From NCBI RefSeq assembly GCF_000149955.1, contig NC_030991.1, positions 4,363,381 to 4,427,380 of the forward strand: a stretch of 64,000 nucleotides of DNA, written 5' to 3'. The notes beneath the pieces were generated by a model. The model had not been told where the DNA came from. It was given only the letters and a program-made list of their open reading frames with translations, and did not search any database. Positions 33,909-44,143 of this stretch are shown piece after piece. Both the position numbers and the translations under genes were made by a program. This DNA comes from Fusarium oxysporum f. sp. lycopersici 4287. Its lineage: Eukaryota > Ascomycota > Sordariomycetes > Hypocreales > Nectriaceae. Every line of letters starts with the position of its first letter. Positions within the stretch are counted from its first letter, which is position 1.

Positions 33909-34535
33909 GATAGATTCTCGTAGAAGCTAATGATTAAGAGACATGAGGGCGAACGGCAATCGACCAGTCTTGGATCGAGTCTTGGGAATGAATCTTGGCT
34001 GCGTTCGGCAACATGATAATGCCGTGCAAATAGGGGTTATCGGAGTCGGGTAGAGATTGTCCGAAGGGTGAAACGCCTAGTGGTCTCAGATATCCATATC
34101 ATTCCCTCCGTCTGGAGGAAGGGCAATGATCTGATGTCGATCATGTTGCAAACCACGTTTCAGGCATTCTTGGGCTATGTGGGCGTAGGTCGTCCGACCG
34201 GAGAACTTCAGCAATCTCAGACTGAAAGGCCGGTCTGGTCTGGCGAATCCATCTACCAGATTGCAATCTGGGAAAATTTTGGTTATTCAAGATTCGACGA
34301 TTTAAATTGGATGCAATAAACGGAGGGTCAAAGGATCTTTCCGTAAACGTTTCTAGACATATCCTGTTAGCGGATCTGCAAGCTCTATCAGAGATCCAAG
34401 AGGGAAATAGCTCCAATTAAGCTGAATGCGTATGCGCAGTGGAAGGAAGCCTTTCGACTTCTTGTGTTATCTTGGAAAGTAGAAAGGAGACAGAAAACAC
34501 TCAGCTTTTTGGTTGGAGAAAAGGTCGTGCCCTCC

Positions 34536-34547
34536 GGGCTCATAACC
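34536..34547 (-). other. Primer-binding site, tRNA-iMet anticodon-arm type
   Basis: Directly inside the 5' LTR the minus strand reads GGTTATGAGCCC, the complement of GGGCTCATAACC, which is the anticodon-arm sequence of eukaryotic initiator tRNA-Met. Copia-type elements are known to prime from a 5' half-molecule of tRNA-iMet cut in the anticodon loop. This fixes the LTR boundary and the element's orientation. Confidence 0.8.
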
Positions 34548-34683
34548 TGTTAAAGCAAAAACGGGTTGATTGTATTGTTGTTTGTTCTAAGTTACATGTG
34601 TCTGAGAGGAGCACAGCTCCTTACATAGTATCCACATCCCAGCCACCAGTAGGTCGGACCACCTTAGCCACACTGTCTCAACA
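34548..34683 (-). repeat. Copia 5' LTR
   Basis: This is the partner of 28666-28799, sharing AGAGGAGCACAGCTCCTTAC and the TGTTGAGACAG start on the minus strand. The primer-binding site follows directly at 34547. Confidence 0.9.
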
Positions 34684-35378
34684 CACCTGACAACACATTG
34701 GGTGAGACAGCTGAACTTTGCGAAGCTGGGAGCACTAGCCATGTTAGGAAATGTAACGCTTAAGGTTAAGACCAAAAGCCAGAAAAAAAGCTTCATACAC
34801 TAAAAAGGTGAGAAGAGATCCCACTCAGGTCTTCTATGCGTGTCATGAGGTCCGTCATTTTGATGAAGCTGCGAAAGCACTAACAGGAAAGGCTGCGCTT
34901 GGCGAAGTTGCGCCTATGCTAAGAAGAGGACTTAGTCGCTGCCCCTTGCCTCTCCCCTGCCCTCAGTTGACTAAAGCCAAATCATTACGCACGACAGTGC
35001 CCATGAGCGCAGACTTCATACATGGTTGGCACGGGGCACCAGGAGAGAAACGAGAAATTCGTCGCGTTCTTGTTTTCCAGTCCTAGATGGAAATGTGGCG
35101 CATTTCTAGCTTACATGCTTAATTAGGGGTACACGACAATTAGGAACAGAAGAGTAGGGCATAAACTGCCCTGCCGTTAAGGTCCAGTCGCACAAACCTT
35201 GTGACGATATGGGACAGTTTATCCACGCTAGCCAAATGGGGGAATCGTCACGCTCACTAAGAACTCTACTAGTCCATAAGAGGAAATCGTCACGGTCGAA
35301 CGGTAACGGCATTGTTTCTTAAGTTTAACAAGTAGCTACAACAGAAATACAGATCTAATCATTAAAAAAAAAAATTTA
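34684..35378. other. Spacer; inverted copy of the CCCTACTCTTCT module at 35120-35160
   Basis: No gene is recognised; the 92-codon frame at 34808-35086 has no motif. On the minus strand 35160-35120 reads GCCCTACTCTTCTGTTCC followed by TAATTGTCGTGTACCCCTAA, nearly identical to the block at 55849. The homology then stops abruptly. Confidence 0.7.
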
Positions 35379-38300
35379 TCTTCATTCAGTCCGAAGGACT
35401 TCTATTACGACGATAACTTGAAAGCATAACCTCTGCTCTCATTGGCCAGGCGTGTCTTATGTACCCACTCATCGGGGACTGGTCAGAATGCGTCTTGTGT
35501 CCCCACTCTGTAATGTCGGCCTGCCAACATCACACGTCGCCGCCAACGCGCAGCGCAGCCCTTCCTCATTCTTCCTCATCAATCCGTCCCTTCAATCCAA
35601 CATATCCATGGCTGATTTCATCACTTCAACGAAGGTTTGCAGGAATTGCAAGCGGGAGAAGCCGGAAGATCAATTCATGTCGAAGAAAAATTCTTCCATA
35701 TCATGTGGAAGGCTTACGGTTAACTGTCTCGACTGTAGGAACCGGCAAGCCCCACGCGCCCCTAAGCGTACCGCAGAACATGCCGAGCTACCCCCAATAC
35801 ACCGAGATGGGCCGCCATTGATAGACTTGCAATTATGTACACCAATTAACCCACAAGAATCTATTCTGCTGGGAACACCAGTTGCCACATCATCACGAGC
35901 AGGCGCGACGATTCCTTCCCCAGCAGGTCCCTCAATTGCTTCTCAAGAAGGCGTACAACTTGGGACGCCGATTGAATCTCCGGTATCGAGTCCTTCTCCT
36001 TGGCCGAGATCGGCCCGGGGAAGATATGCCCGCCAAGTTGTGCAGCCGCAACAGTCGGCTATCGAATGCCCGGTCATGGAACGTCGATGTTTCGAGCTTC
36101 CGGATCCTGACTGGATGCATGATCTGTCGCATTGCCCGTTATCTGATAGAGATAAGGAGCTACTGGAGAAGTTCTGGACGGAGCTGGAGAACGACGGAAT
36201 GGAACACTGCGCTCGCTGTCAGGAGACATGGTTTGATATGGGCTTGAAAGATGGCATTTGCAAGCGTTGCATTGCCAAGGACAAGAACAAAAAGGAGGAC
36301 GAGCCTTGGTTTTTTTCAGCCGAAAATCAGTTAGATTTTGGCTTAATCCCCGCGTTCCTCCCCCAATTGACGATAGTAGAAGAGATGCTAATTGCTCGTG
36401 TTCATGTGTTCGTGAACGTCATGCAGGTTCGAGGGCAGCAGTACAAGTACCGTGGCCATATTGTGCACTTTCTTCGCGATGTTGGCAAAGTGTATCGCCA
36501 ACTTCCCCTTCTACCTGCTGAATTGGATGTTATCCTGCTACGCCCTCCGAACGCAAGCGAACATGCCCACCTTAACCGCCAATTCAGACGCCAGTTCCGC
36601 GTACGCCGTCGTTGCCTTCAGGCGTGGCTGGATTTCCTGTCTCAAAACCACCCGGGCTACCGAGATATTACTGTCTGCCAGACACGGATGTCGGTGCTGC
36701 CTGAAGATGGCGATGTACTTGACCAGGTTGCTACTGCGGAATCCACCGATCCTCCCTCAGCTAATTTGGGTACTGCGGAGCATGACGATGTTGAGCCAGA
36801 CGAGGTTGATCAGTGCGCAGTGCCAGATCTGCTACCAGAGGATACAGAGATGGAAACATTACATTTGCATGTTCTCGGCGAAGAGCGCGATGAGCCGCTT
36901 CCTGTACGGCCACCGACGCAACAACATCAGCTTGATATGCCAGACATTCGGAGGACGCCGATCAATGAGTTCAGCCAGTCACAGGCACTCCTGTCCCTAG
37001 CCTTTCCAACACTATTTCCTCGCGGTCAAGCCGATTTCGTTGAGCCAAGGTTACGGCCTATCAAGTATGCGGACTACATACAGCATGCCCTTCGATGGCA
37101 CGATGGCAGATTTGCCCGTCATCCCACTTTCCGGTTTGTGGTTTTCAACACGCTGATGCGAGCACAGGCACGGGCGAAAAGCGGCTATTTCGTCAAGCAA
37201 CACCAACAAAGGCAGGGCCTAACAACGCGAGATGATCTACTCGAAGCTTTCCAGAACCCCGAATCTGCAGAAGCTCAGCAGTTGCTCAATTCGATCAACC
37301 GCCAGACAGCACAACTTCGCGGGACACGCCCCTATTGGTACCGAAAGCGTCGAGAACTTGAGTCTTACGCCTACAACCTCGACTGTCCTGGTGCTTTTAT
37401 TACATTCAGTCCAGCAGACCTACACTGGAGAAGCCTATATCAACATTTGCCTCAGTTTCAAGACTGGCAGGAGCTGCCCGAGCAACAGCGAATGGGCATG
37501 TCTAGCAAACTTCTCAGGGACAACCCACATATTGCAGCCTGGCACTTCTACAGGCGGTTTGGCTTATTCAGAGATATCGTTCTCAAGCAGAAATTCAACG
37601 TCACTGATTATTGGAACAGGTACGAATGGCAGGGTCGTGGGAGTAGCCATTGCCATGGCCTATTCTGGATGGACGGTGCGCCCGGTGTCGACCTGGAAAA
37701 CGAGGATGCACGTAAGGAGTTCGCCCGTATCTGGAGATTCCACGTCACAGCTTTCAATCCTGAGCCAGCTCGAGTGCAACAGCAGGGAGAAGGTAACCCG
37801 TTGGCTGTAAATCCCTTACAGCATCCCCTGACGTTTCAATGGCTCTCACAGGTTCTGAACCGCTGCCAACGCCACCATTGCAGTGATGCATACTGCCTAC
37901 GAAAGAAGAAGGGTTCAGAAGAGATTTCTTGCCGCTTCTTCTTCCCGCGAGACACGAGAGATACGGCTGAGGTTGTTCGACGACAAGGACAATCCTACTT
38001 CTCCTTCGAGGCGGCCAGGAATGACAGCCTTATGAACCACTATAACCGGTGCCTGAGTCTTGGCTGGTTAGCCAACATTGATATCTCCCCCTGTACAAGC
38101 CTCCAAGCTGTGATTAATTATGCAGCCAAGTATTGCAGTAAGATGGAGAAGCGGACTGACAGTTATGCCGGCCTGGGGCGGCAAATCTTGCCCTATGTCT
38201 CCCACCAGAATCCACTTCTATCTTTTGCCTCGCGTCTGATGAACAAGTTGCTTGGTGAGAGAGACTTTTCGGGACAGGAGATCTGCCATATCTTGCTCAA

Positions 38301-40715
38301 CTGCGAGCTGCAGGAGGGTACCCGTGTTATAAGAGCCGTCGATTGCCGTCCCTACGAGCAACAGGGACGGTCGCTTCGCCTCCAAGGTGATCATGACGAA
38401 GGTGAGGTCGTTGGAATATATGAGAAGTATCTTTCTCGCCTTCCCCTTCATGAAGAACTCACTTATCTCGACTTCCTAGCCAACTGGAATACAAGCAAGA
38501 GGGATGGGAGAAAGTGGACACGCTGGAGTCGTCAAGCCAAGCCTCGCGTGCTATACTACTTCCCGCGGTACAAGTCCAATCCCCGACATCACCAATACGA
38601 TGATTTTTGTCGTGTGAAGCTAATGCTGGCTCATTCACATCGCGATCCCAGCGAACTACGCAAGATCGACGGCATTGAGTATGACTCGTATGCGTCTGCC
38701 GCCGAAGTCTGTTATGCGAAGCATCAGCACCCTGATGACTATTATGGCACACCTGACGCTGAAGAACGTCGACCAGATCCGGACGAGTTCGAGGAAGAAT
38801 TTCACGAGCCTGAACTTCTAGAGGAGGACTGGCTTGAACTTGCCCGCCAGCTTCCCGACTGCGCACCAAGCCAAGAGGCAATAGATCTTCTGGGTCGGCG
38901 GGATATCGATATCCAATACGACTGGACGCCCCATGTCGGCCGCTACGCTGACCCAGGAATCGTTCAAGGCGATTATTGGCGCCACTTCATTGAGCAGCAT
39001 CGTCTCTATATGGATGTTGAAGACCTGCCTTTAGACGTCCGTGATACACTCAACCCGGAGCAGCGTGTAGTATACGATACCTTTATTGGGCACTTCCAAA
39101 GCGGCAGCGAGGAGCAGATTCTACTCCATGTTGATGGTGGTGGTGGGACAGGCAAGTCCTACATGATCAAAGTCCTGTCTTCGCATCTTCAGAGGCTTGC
39201 AGGTAACCGGCCCAGTCCAATCTGGAGAGTTGCACCCACCGGAGTTGCAAGCAACCAGATCATGGGGACAACATTACACTCTCTCCTCCGGCTACCCGTG
39301 GATAGGGCTTTTACAGAGCTATCCCCAGCAGATGCTAATGCTGTCCAGAATAAGCTACGCGACGTCAGGTATCTTGTGATTGATGAGAAAAGTATGTTGG
39401 GTCTGCGTCAGCTTTCGTGGATCGACAAACGCCTTCGCCAAGTCTTTCCTGGCAGAGCAACCGAATTCTTTGGCGGCATGAGCATCATCCTCGTTGGTGA
39501 CTTCTTCCAGCTCCCGCCGGTTGCGAACAAGACTCTCTACTTTGATGGGCCACTCAAGGACCTGCATGAGGTCTCTGGCCAGACAGCATATAGGGCATTC
39601 AACCACACCGTCTTCTTGAAGAAGGTCCAGCGGCAGCAGGGCGATGACCAGGCCGGCTTTCGTCTCGCGCTTTCAGAGCTACGTGGTCTCAAGTTGTCCA
39701 TCGAATCATGGAAACTCCTGAGCCAGCGGGTGCGGGTCAAGCTAAGCCAGCGCGAGGTAGATACGTTTGACGCTGCTCTTCGTATCTATAGTAAGAAGGC
39801 TCGTGTTGACGAGTACAACTACGAGCACCTCATCCGCTTGAAGCACCCAGCAATCAAAGTCATGGCGAAGAACATTGGTAATGGCGCTGACAAGGCAACA
39901 TCGGAACAAGCTGGCAACCTGGCTGGCCAGTTTCCGGTATGTATTGGTGCTCGTCTCATGCTAACCCAGAATATCTGGCAACCAGCAGGTCTAGTCAATG
40001 GCGCCCGAGGAACAGTATATGACATCGGTTGGGCCTCTGGTGCTGATGCACATCGTGACCCGCCATGTGTCATCATGATGGTGATGGATAACTATGCCGG
40101 GCCGTCATATTTAACCACAGACGACGGGCGCGAGGTAGTACCCATACTCCCAGTAAAGCGAGACTTCTTTCTGGGGACATCCGCGTGTACACGAAAGCAG
40201 TTCCCACTTATGGTATCATATGCCATTACGGTTCACAAGTCACAGAGCATCACGGTGGACAAGATGGTGACAGATCTGTCGGAACGTGACTTCCAGACAG
40301 GGCTCAGCTATGTTGCAGTGTCCAGAGTCAAGACGTTAGACGGGTTAATGATTGATACCCCTTTTGAACGGGCATCTCTCCACTATGAGAAGCTACCTGA
40401 TGGCAAGTAGAGTTCCATCATGTTATTTACGCTTAATGCTCTGCGAGCCCTAACAGTGTAGTAGGTGTTTTGATGAAAGTCCGCGACCAGGATCGACGCA
40501 AGAAACAGCAACTTGATCAGCCACTATTCCAATCTCTTTTTTCTTTATGATGTCGCTGTAGTATATAGACTGCGAACAGAAAGGTCGCGATCATGCACAT
40601 GCCGCTTCACAGAGCGACGTACACAGAGTCATTAGTATAGAATATCACATCATAGAGATACATCCTTCGGACTGTATTACACCCTCCCCACCTCCGGTGA
40701 GCGTGTCGGCATATT
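35379..40715 (+). mobile_element. Helitron (rolling-circle transposon)
   Basis: The element carries one long Rep-helicase ORF (35608-40410). The perfect 12-bp inverted pair CAGTCCGAAGGA (35387-35398) and TCCTTCGGACTG (40663-40674) brackets the ORF and probably marks subterminal structures. The left one is itself a hairpin (AGTCC-GAA-GGACT). A second small hairpin CACC-TCC-GGTG lies at 40689-40699 near the presumed 3' end. A TC start near 35379 is plausible. Exact ends and the host AT dinucleotide were not proven. Confidence 0.85.
35608..40410 (+). CDS. Helitron Rep-helicase (RepHel)
   Basis: The protein nicks and unwinds DNA for rolling-circle transposition. The frame is open from 35452, but that start is not an ATG. 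I chose ATG 35608 (1600 residues) because the CxxC zinc motif typical of fungal Helitrons (CRNCKREKPEDQF...CLDC) follows at once. ATG 35488 is an alternative. Order: N-terminal zinc region, CARC...CKRC finger, Helitron-like N domain, the HUH motif SHCHGLFW (about residue 680), the two-tyrosine motif INYAAKYCSK (about 838), then a PIF1-type helicase with Walker A GGGGTGKS (about 1177), Walker B LVIDEKSML, GDFFQLPPV, and C-terminal TVHKSQSIT and YVAVSRVKTL. No stop or frameshift is visible, so the element may be autonomous. Captured genes were not seen. Confidence 0.95.
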   Translation: MADFITSTKVCRNCKREKPEDQFMSKKNSSISCGRLTVNCLDCRNRQAPRAPKRTAEHAELPPIHRDGPPLIDLQLCTPINPQESILLGTPVATSSRAGATIPSPAGPSIASQEGVQLGTPIESPVSSPSPWPRSARGRYARQVVQPQQSAIECPVMERRCFELPDPDWMHDLSHCPLSDRDKELLEKFWTELENDGMEHCARCQETWFDMGLKDGICKRCIAKDKNKKEDEPWFFSAENQLDFGLIPAFLPQLTIVEEMLIARVHVFVNVMQVRGQQYKYRGHIVHFLRDVGKVYRQLPLLPAELDVILLRPPNASEHAHLNRQFRRQFRVRRRCLQAWLDFLSQNHPGYRDITVCQTRMSVLPEDGDVLDQVATAESTDPPSANLGTAEHDDVEPDEVDQCAVPDLLPEDTEMETLHLHVLGEERDEPLPVRPPTQQHQLDMPDIRRTPINEFSQSQALLSLAFPTLFPRGQADFVEPRLRPIKYADYIQHALRWHDGRFARHPTFRFVVFNTLMRAQARAKSGYFVKQHQQRQGLTTRDDLLEAFQNPESAEAQQLLNSINRQTAQLRGTRPYWYRKRRELESYAYNLDCPGAFITFSPADLHWRSLYQHLPQFQDWQELPEQQRMGMSSKLLRDNPHIAAWHFYRRFGLFRDIVLKQKFNVTDYWNRYEWQGRGSSHCHGLFWMDGAPGVDLENEDARKEFARIWRFHVTAFNPEPARVQQQGEGNPLAVNPLQHPLTFQWLSQVLNRCQRHHCSDAYCLRKKKGSEEISCRFFFPRDTRDTAEVVRRQGQSYFSFEAARNDSLMNHYNRCLSLGWLANIDISPCTSLQAVINYAAKYCSKMEKRTDSYAGLGRQILPYVSHQNPLLSFASRLMNKLLGERDFSGQEICHILLNCELQEGTRVIRAVDCRPYEQQGRSLRLQGDHDEGEVVGIYEKYLSRLPLHEELTYLDFLANWNTSKRDGRKWTRWSRQAKPRVLYYFPRYKSNPRHHQYDDFCRVKLMLAHSHRDPSELRKIDGIEYDSYASAAEVCYAKHQHPDDYYGTPDAEERRPDPDEFEEEFHEPELLEEDWLELARQLPDCAPSQEAIDLLGRRDIDIQYDWTPHVGRYADPGIVQGDYWRHFIEQHRLYMDVEDLPLDVRDTLNPEQRVVYDTFIGHFQSGSEEQILLHVDGGGGTGKSYMIKVLSSHLQRLAGNRPSPIWRVAPTGVASNQIMGTTLHSLLRLPVDRAFTELSPADANAVQNKLRDVRYLVIDEKSMLGLRQLSWIDKRLRQVFPGRATEFFGGMSIILVGDFFQLPPVANKTLYFDGPLKDLHEVSGQTAYRAFNHTVFLKKVQRQQGDDQAGFRLALSELRGLKLSIESWKLLSQRVRVKLSQREVDTFDAALRIYSKKARVDEYNYEHLIRLKHPAIKVMAKNIGNGADKATSEQAGNLAGQFPVCIGARLMLTQNIWQPAGLVNGARGTVYDIGWASGADAHRDPPCVIMMVMDNYAGPSYLTTDDGREVVPILPVKRDFFLGTSACTRKQFPLMVSYAITVHKSQSITVDKMVTDLSERDFQTGLSYVAVSRVKTLDGLMIDTPFERASLHYEKLPDGK

Positions 40716-40885
40716 TTATCATAGTATAAGAATTTAAAAAGATTTATTCACGTAACCTATCTCAAACTTTGCTTAAGCTTGCTCTATTGAGCCAGAATGC
40801 TCATAAGGATTCAGAGTTTGCTCTCCTTGAAAATTCTGAATTCTATCACGAAGAAGATCTTGAGAGTAGGGTTGATACAAGTTGA

Positions 40886-43011
40886 TCAAGCAGTAGGATC
40901 GTCATTAGAACACACGCACGAGGGAGTTCTAAAATCTATGTTAGTCACCAATGCTTCCTCATCTGTGGGAAAAACAAACCCATTGCTGCAATAGCCACCC
41001 TTGTAATTCATTGTCCGGCAAGTTTGCGGGCAAGGATCCCCTGCAGGACAGTCTGCAACGCACAAAAATCCCTTGGGCCTAACAGTGGAGTTAGTAACAG
41101 AGGTATCTCAAAGCCGAACCTACACTTACTGAGAGTAAAGGCAAGCCCTCTTCCCGTTGACCAAGTTCTGACATTCGGGCACCCCATTGTCTGTTAAGTT
41201 GCAGTTGGTGGTATCACCGATAAAGGGAACAGGTGTCTGTATACTTGGTACAGTCACCAGCGTACTTGAGCCATTGGGGGCTGGAATTGTCACCAGGATT
41301 GAGGTAGTGTTTACAGTAGATGTCGGAACTTCTGGCTTGGGAGATAGTGTCGTCAAGAAAGTCGAAGGTGAAGGCGTGCCAGAGATGATAGCGGTAGTAT
41401 TAGAAGCGCCTGGTGTAGAGGTTGGTGCAGGCTCAGCAGAAGAGCTGACTTGGCCATACTGTGGGATGAGTTGCAAAAGCTGTTCATTACTCATGCCAGA
41501 CAAATCCCTACAAGCTGCATTTCCTTCCGAACCATACGTCGCTGTTGTAGTTGGTGCGCTGCATGACTCTGACTCAGTAGAGGGTGAGGTCGGGGTTGGA
41601 GTGGATGTAGGCTCTTTCGACTTGTCATCCGGGTCTGTTGGCTTCTGTTCGTCCTCAGGTTTGGCCGTTACGACAGCACCGGCAGCAACGGGGATCAAGG
41701 CTCCACCAACAGAGATGAAGCCGCCTCCTGGTCCGCCAACAACAACTGCGCCAACAGGTACTACCACTGTGGCACCGCCGCTGACGGTCGTAGTTGGTGC
41801 TGCCGATGACGTGGTCGCGGTCTCGATGAACGAAGTGGTAATAGGGCTACCTGATGTAACCGGCTCTGTAGGAACCCCGCCTGGCGTAGTAACGTTGCTG
41901 GTAGGAGTCACAGGAACCTCGGAGGACAAAGGTTCCGTGCTAGTCTTTGGAAAGGTAATGAAGCTAGCAGAAGTGTTCTGGAAAGGAGCAGGCGGCACAG
42001 ATCCTGGTAGTGGCCGTGCTTGACGCTTGAAGAAGTTTAAGAAGGGTGCTTCTTCGCGCTTCTGGGGCAGGTTGCATGACGAAGACGGAGATCCTGCAGC
42101 ATCAGGGAAAGCCAATACATCGAGTGCATATATAGCGTAGTTTTGGGCGTTCTTTAACTTTTGGGCATCGGAAAGCCGGAAGCAACTAAACTATATCAGC
42201 AACAGGCTTTAGAACCTCCATTTCAGACTCACCAGCTAGCTGAATAACAGTCCTTGTTATCCTCAAACGGGTCCTGCAAGTCGTCGCATCGTTCCTCTTC
42301 TGACTCGGTTGCCTGGATCATATGCTGAACTTCATGCACGAGTGCAAAGCCACCCGACAGATTGTCACCCAGGGTATGCTCCGTCTTCCACAATTGAACA
42401 GCACTATCGAGGTTAGGCTTGTTTCCGAAGAAGTCGGGGCAAAGAACGAGAAGCGTCGCCCCGAATACTGCCGCTCTGGAACCGGTTGCACTCTGAACAG
42501 CTGCCACCGTATTGCCATCGCATACTGGCTCGGAAGGGGGAGGACAGGCGTAGACCAGAGAAGACTCGGTGATGGTAGAGCCTTGCTGGGGATTCAGGAA
42601 CGGGCTGTGCGAGAGTCGAAATTGGGCGGCAGCAGTGGATGGGACCAGATTCTCCAAAACGGCTTGAAAATGTCTTTTGAGAATGATATCTCTTCTATCA
42701 GGAGTCCCGTTACCTTCGAACTGTAGTTAGAATGGTTATCATGTTGTGCAGGAGGGAGACATACTTGAGCCAAACCAAGAGTCGAAGGCGATCGACTGCT
42801 CGGAGCCAGGCTTCGAAAGGACATTGATAGCTGCCTTGGCAAGATCATGTGCCTCGTCGATGGCCCCAGAAATTGTTTTCAGCTGATCTTGGGAACATGG
42901 CCAAGCTCCGTTGAAGACGTAGAATGCCGTGTCGAACGGTTTGCGAGGGGTCAATATGGCTTGTCCCAGACAAGCCCATAAAACGAAAGGAAGGAAGTAG
43001 AGTGCAATCAT
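40886..43011 (-). CDS. Secreted HExxH metalloprotease-like protein with Ser/Thr-rich tail
   Basis: Four exons: 43011-42765, 42713-42233, 42185-41130 and 41078-40886, with introns of 51, 47 and 51 nt (donors GTATGT, GTGAGT, GTAAGT). The ATG at 43011 gives a signal peptide (MIALYFLPFVLWACLGQA); ATG 43092 is an alternative. The catalytic domain contains ALVHEVQHM (HExxH zinc motif) followed by DCYSA and a NAQNYAIYAL stretch, as in fungal M35/deuterolysin-like or lysine-specific metallopeptidases. Next comes a long Ser/Thr/Pro and Gly/Val-rich linker, then a cysteine-rich C-terminal module (CVADCPAGDPCPQTC...GYCSNG...CVCSN). An extracellular protease or protease-derived surface protein is likely. 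A downstream third zinc ligand was not located with certainty, so activity is unproven. Confidence 0.8.
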
Positions 43012-43405
43012 CTTGATTGATACAATGAACGTGACAGAGATGAAAAGAAAGAAGGAAAGGACTGTGGTTTGTAACAACTTGAGGCATCGCATAACCGTCA
43101 GATCTTTCTAGATCGCGCTACTGTTATACCAACTCATAATTGTTATGAAAGTTAATTAAGATTATAGATCCATCTTTACGAACGACGATCTCTAGTAAAG
43201 TTCCTTGGAAGGGTTTCAAATATCCCAAAATTCTCACCTGAAACAAGAAATGGTTTTCAGTAAACCTTATTTCGCAGATATACCTGCCGATTCGGATATA
43301 TCCGTCCACAGCTCAACCTTATTTATAAGTAGAGGCGTCTGTGCTTCTAAAGGTCCAGAAAATAGCATTATCTGTTAAGTACCGTTGTCTCAAGTGTATG
43401 GAGTA

Positions 43406-43612
43406 CAGTGGGATGCAAAAAGTATTCGCAGGTGTGCAGATAGGCTTAATGCTCGGAAGCTAGTCGTGGGTAGCTTGTCAGGTCCTCAATACCTTATATC
43501 ACACCTATATCAGGTGGATAATCTAGTATCAAGTACCCAAGCTAAGCTAAGCTAGTAACTAGAGAAGCTAGGGCCTAGCTGCACACCTGCGAATACTTTT
43601 TGCATCCCACTG
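43406..43612. mobile_element. Tc1/mariner-type MITE with perfect 34-bp TIRs
   Basis: The 207-bp element has inverted ends 43406-43439 and 43579-43612 that are exact reverse complements, starting CAGTGGGATGCAAAAAGTAT. TA dinucleotides flank both sides (43404-43405 and 43613-43614). The CAGTGGG...GCAAAAAGT terminus is typical of fungal Tc1/mariner elements. It encodes no protein. Confidence 0.95.
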
Positions 43613-43614
43613 TA

Positions 43615-44143
43615 GCTGCACTCGGAACTTTCCAGGCACTGACAGTTCAGGGTCAATGAACCCGGTACGAGAGCGCATCAGATGATGCAGTCCAGAATTC
43701 TTTGCACTAGTTTAGCCATCGCAGCCATCTTTTATTCCGATGAGAAGTGATGGAGATGATACTAGTTTTAAACTCTATCAGAAGGCCTGAGGAACCGAAG
43801 TTTTGGGCGCCATTCCAGCCAGGACAGGGGTTCGCTCTGACACGAATTACCGAAACGGCAGTGAATTTCGTTTACCGAGGACTGCGTTGTTTCCGACACA
43901 AGACACAGTAACCCCAGCATTTACCATCCCCTTTATGGGTAACCAGAGCGATAATGGCAAGGACAGGTGCCGAAAGTCAGGACTTAAATTGATTGCACTA
44001 GCCACGCTGTTGGGAATTGGCACAAATCCCCTCCTTTCCGGCCAGCCTATGTAATTCAGCCTAGCCGTCCCTCGAATGATTTGCTAAGTTTCTTAGTGTA
44101 TCACCGAAGGACTCTAGTCTTCCAACCATTCATGTCTCCCCAG
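43615..44143. repeat. ~525-bp direct duplication, copy A
   Basis: The segment is about 95% identical by eye to 50501-51024, in the same orientation, from GCTGCACTCGGAACTTTCC to CATGTCTCCCCAG. It starts exactly where the MITE's TA duplication ends. It encodes no supported protein. Its nature (old LTR, MITE or segmental copy) is unresolved. Confidence 0.92.

Larger units (their letters stand above)
28666..34683 (-). mobile_element. Full-length Ty1/copia retrotransposon
   Basis: The element comprises two LTRs (34548-34683 and 28666-28799), a primer-binding site next to the 5' LTR, a ~640-bp leader, a gag-pol ORF, a tandem-repeat 3' region and a purine-rich tract next to the 3' LTR. The domain order protease-integrase-RT-RNase H identifies copia. 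The LTRs differ at roughly nine or ten positions over ~135 bp by eye, so insertion is not very recent. No clear 5-bp target duplication is seen. One frameshift in RT inactivates this copy unless it is a sequencing error. Confidence 0.93.

Noticed and set aside
35882..37810. Secondary plus-frame ORFs inside the Helitron
   Set aside because: They are frame shadows of the 1600-codon Rep-helicase.
41187..42023. 278-codon plus-strand ORF
   Set aside because: It is antisense to the Ser/Thr/Gly-rich linker of the metalloprotease gene, whose splice junctions support the minus strand.
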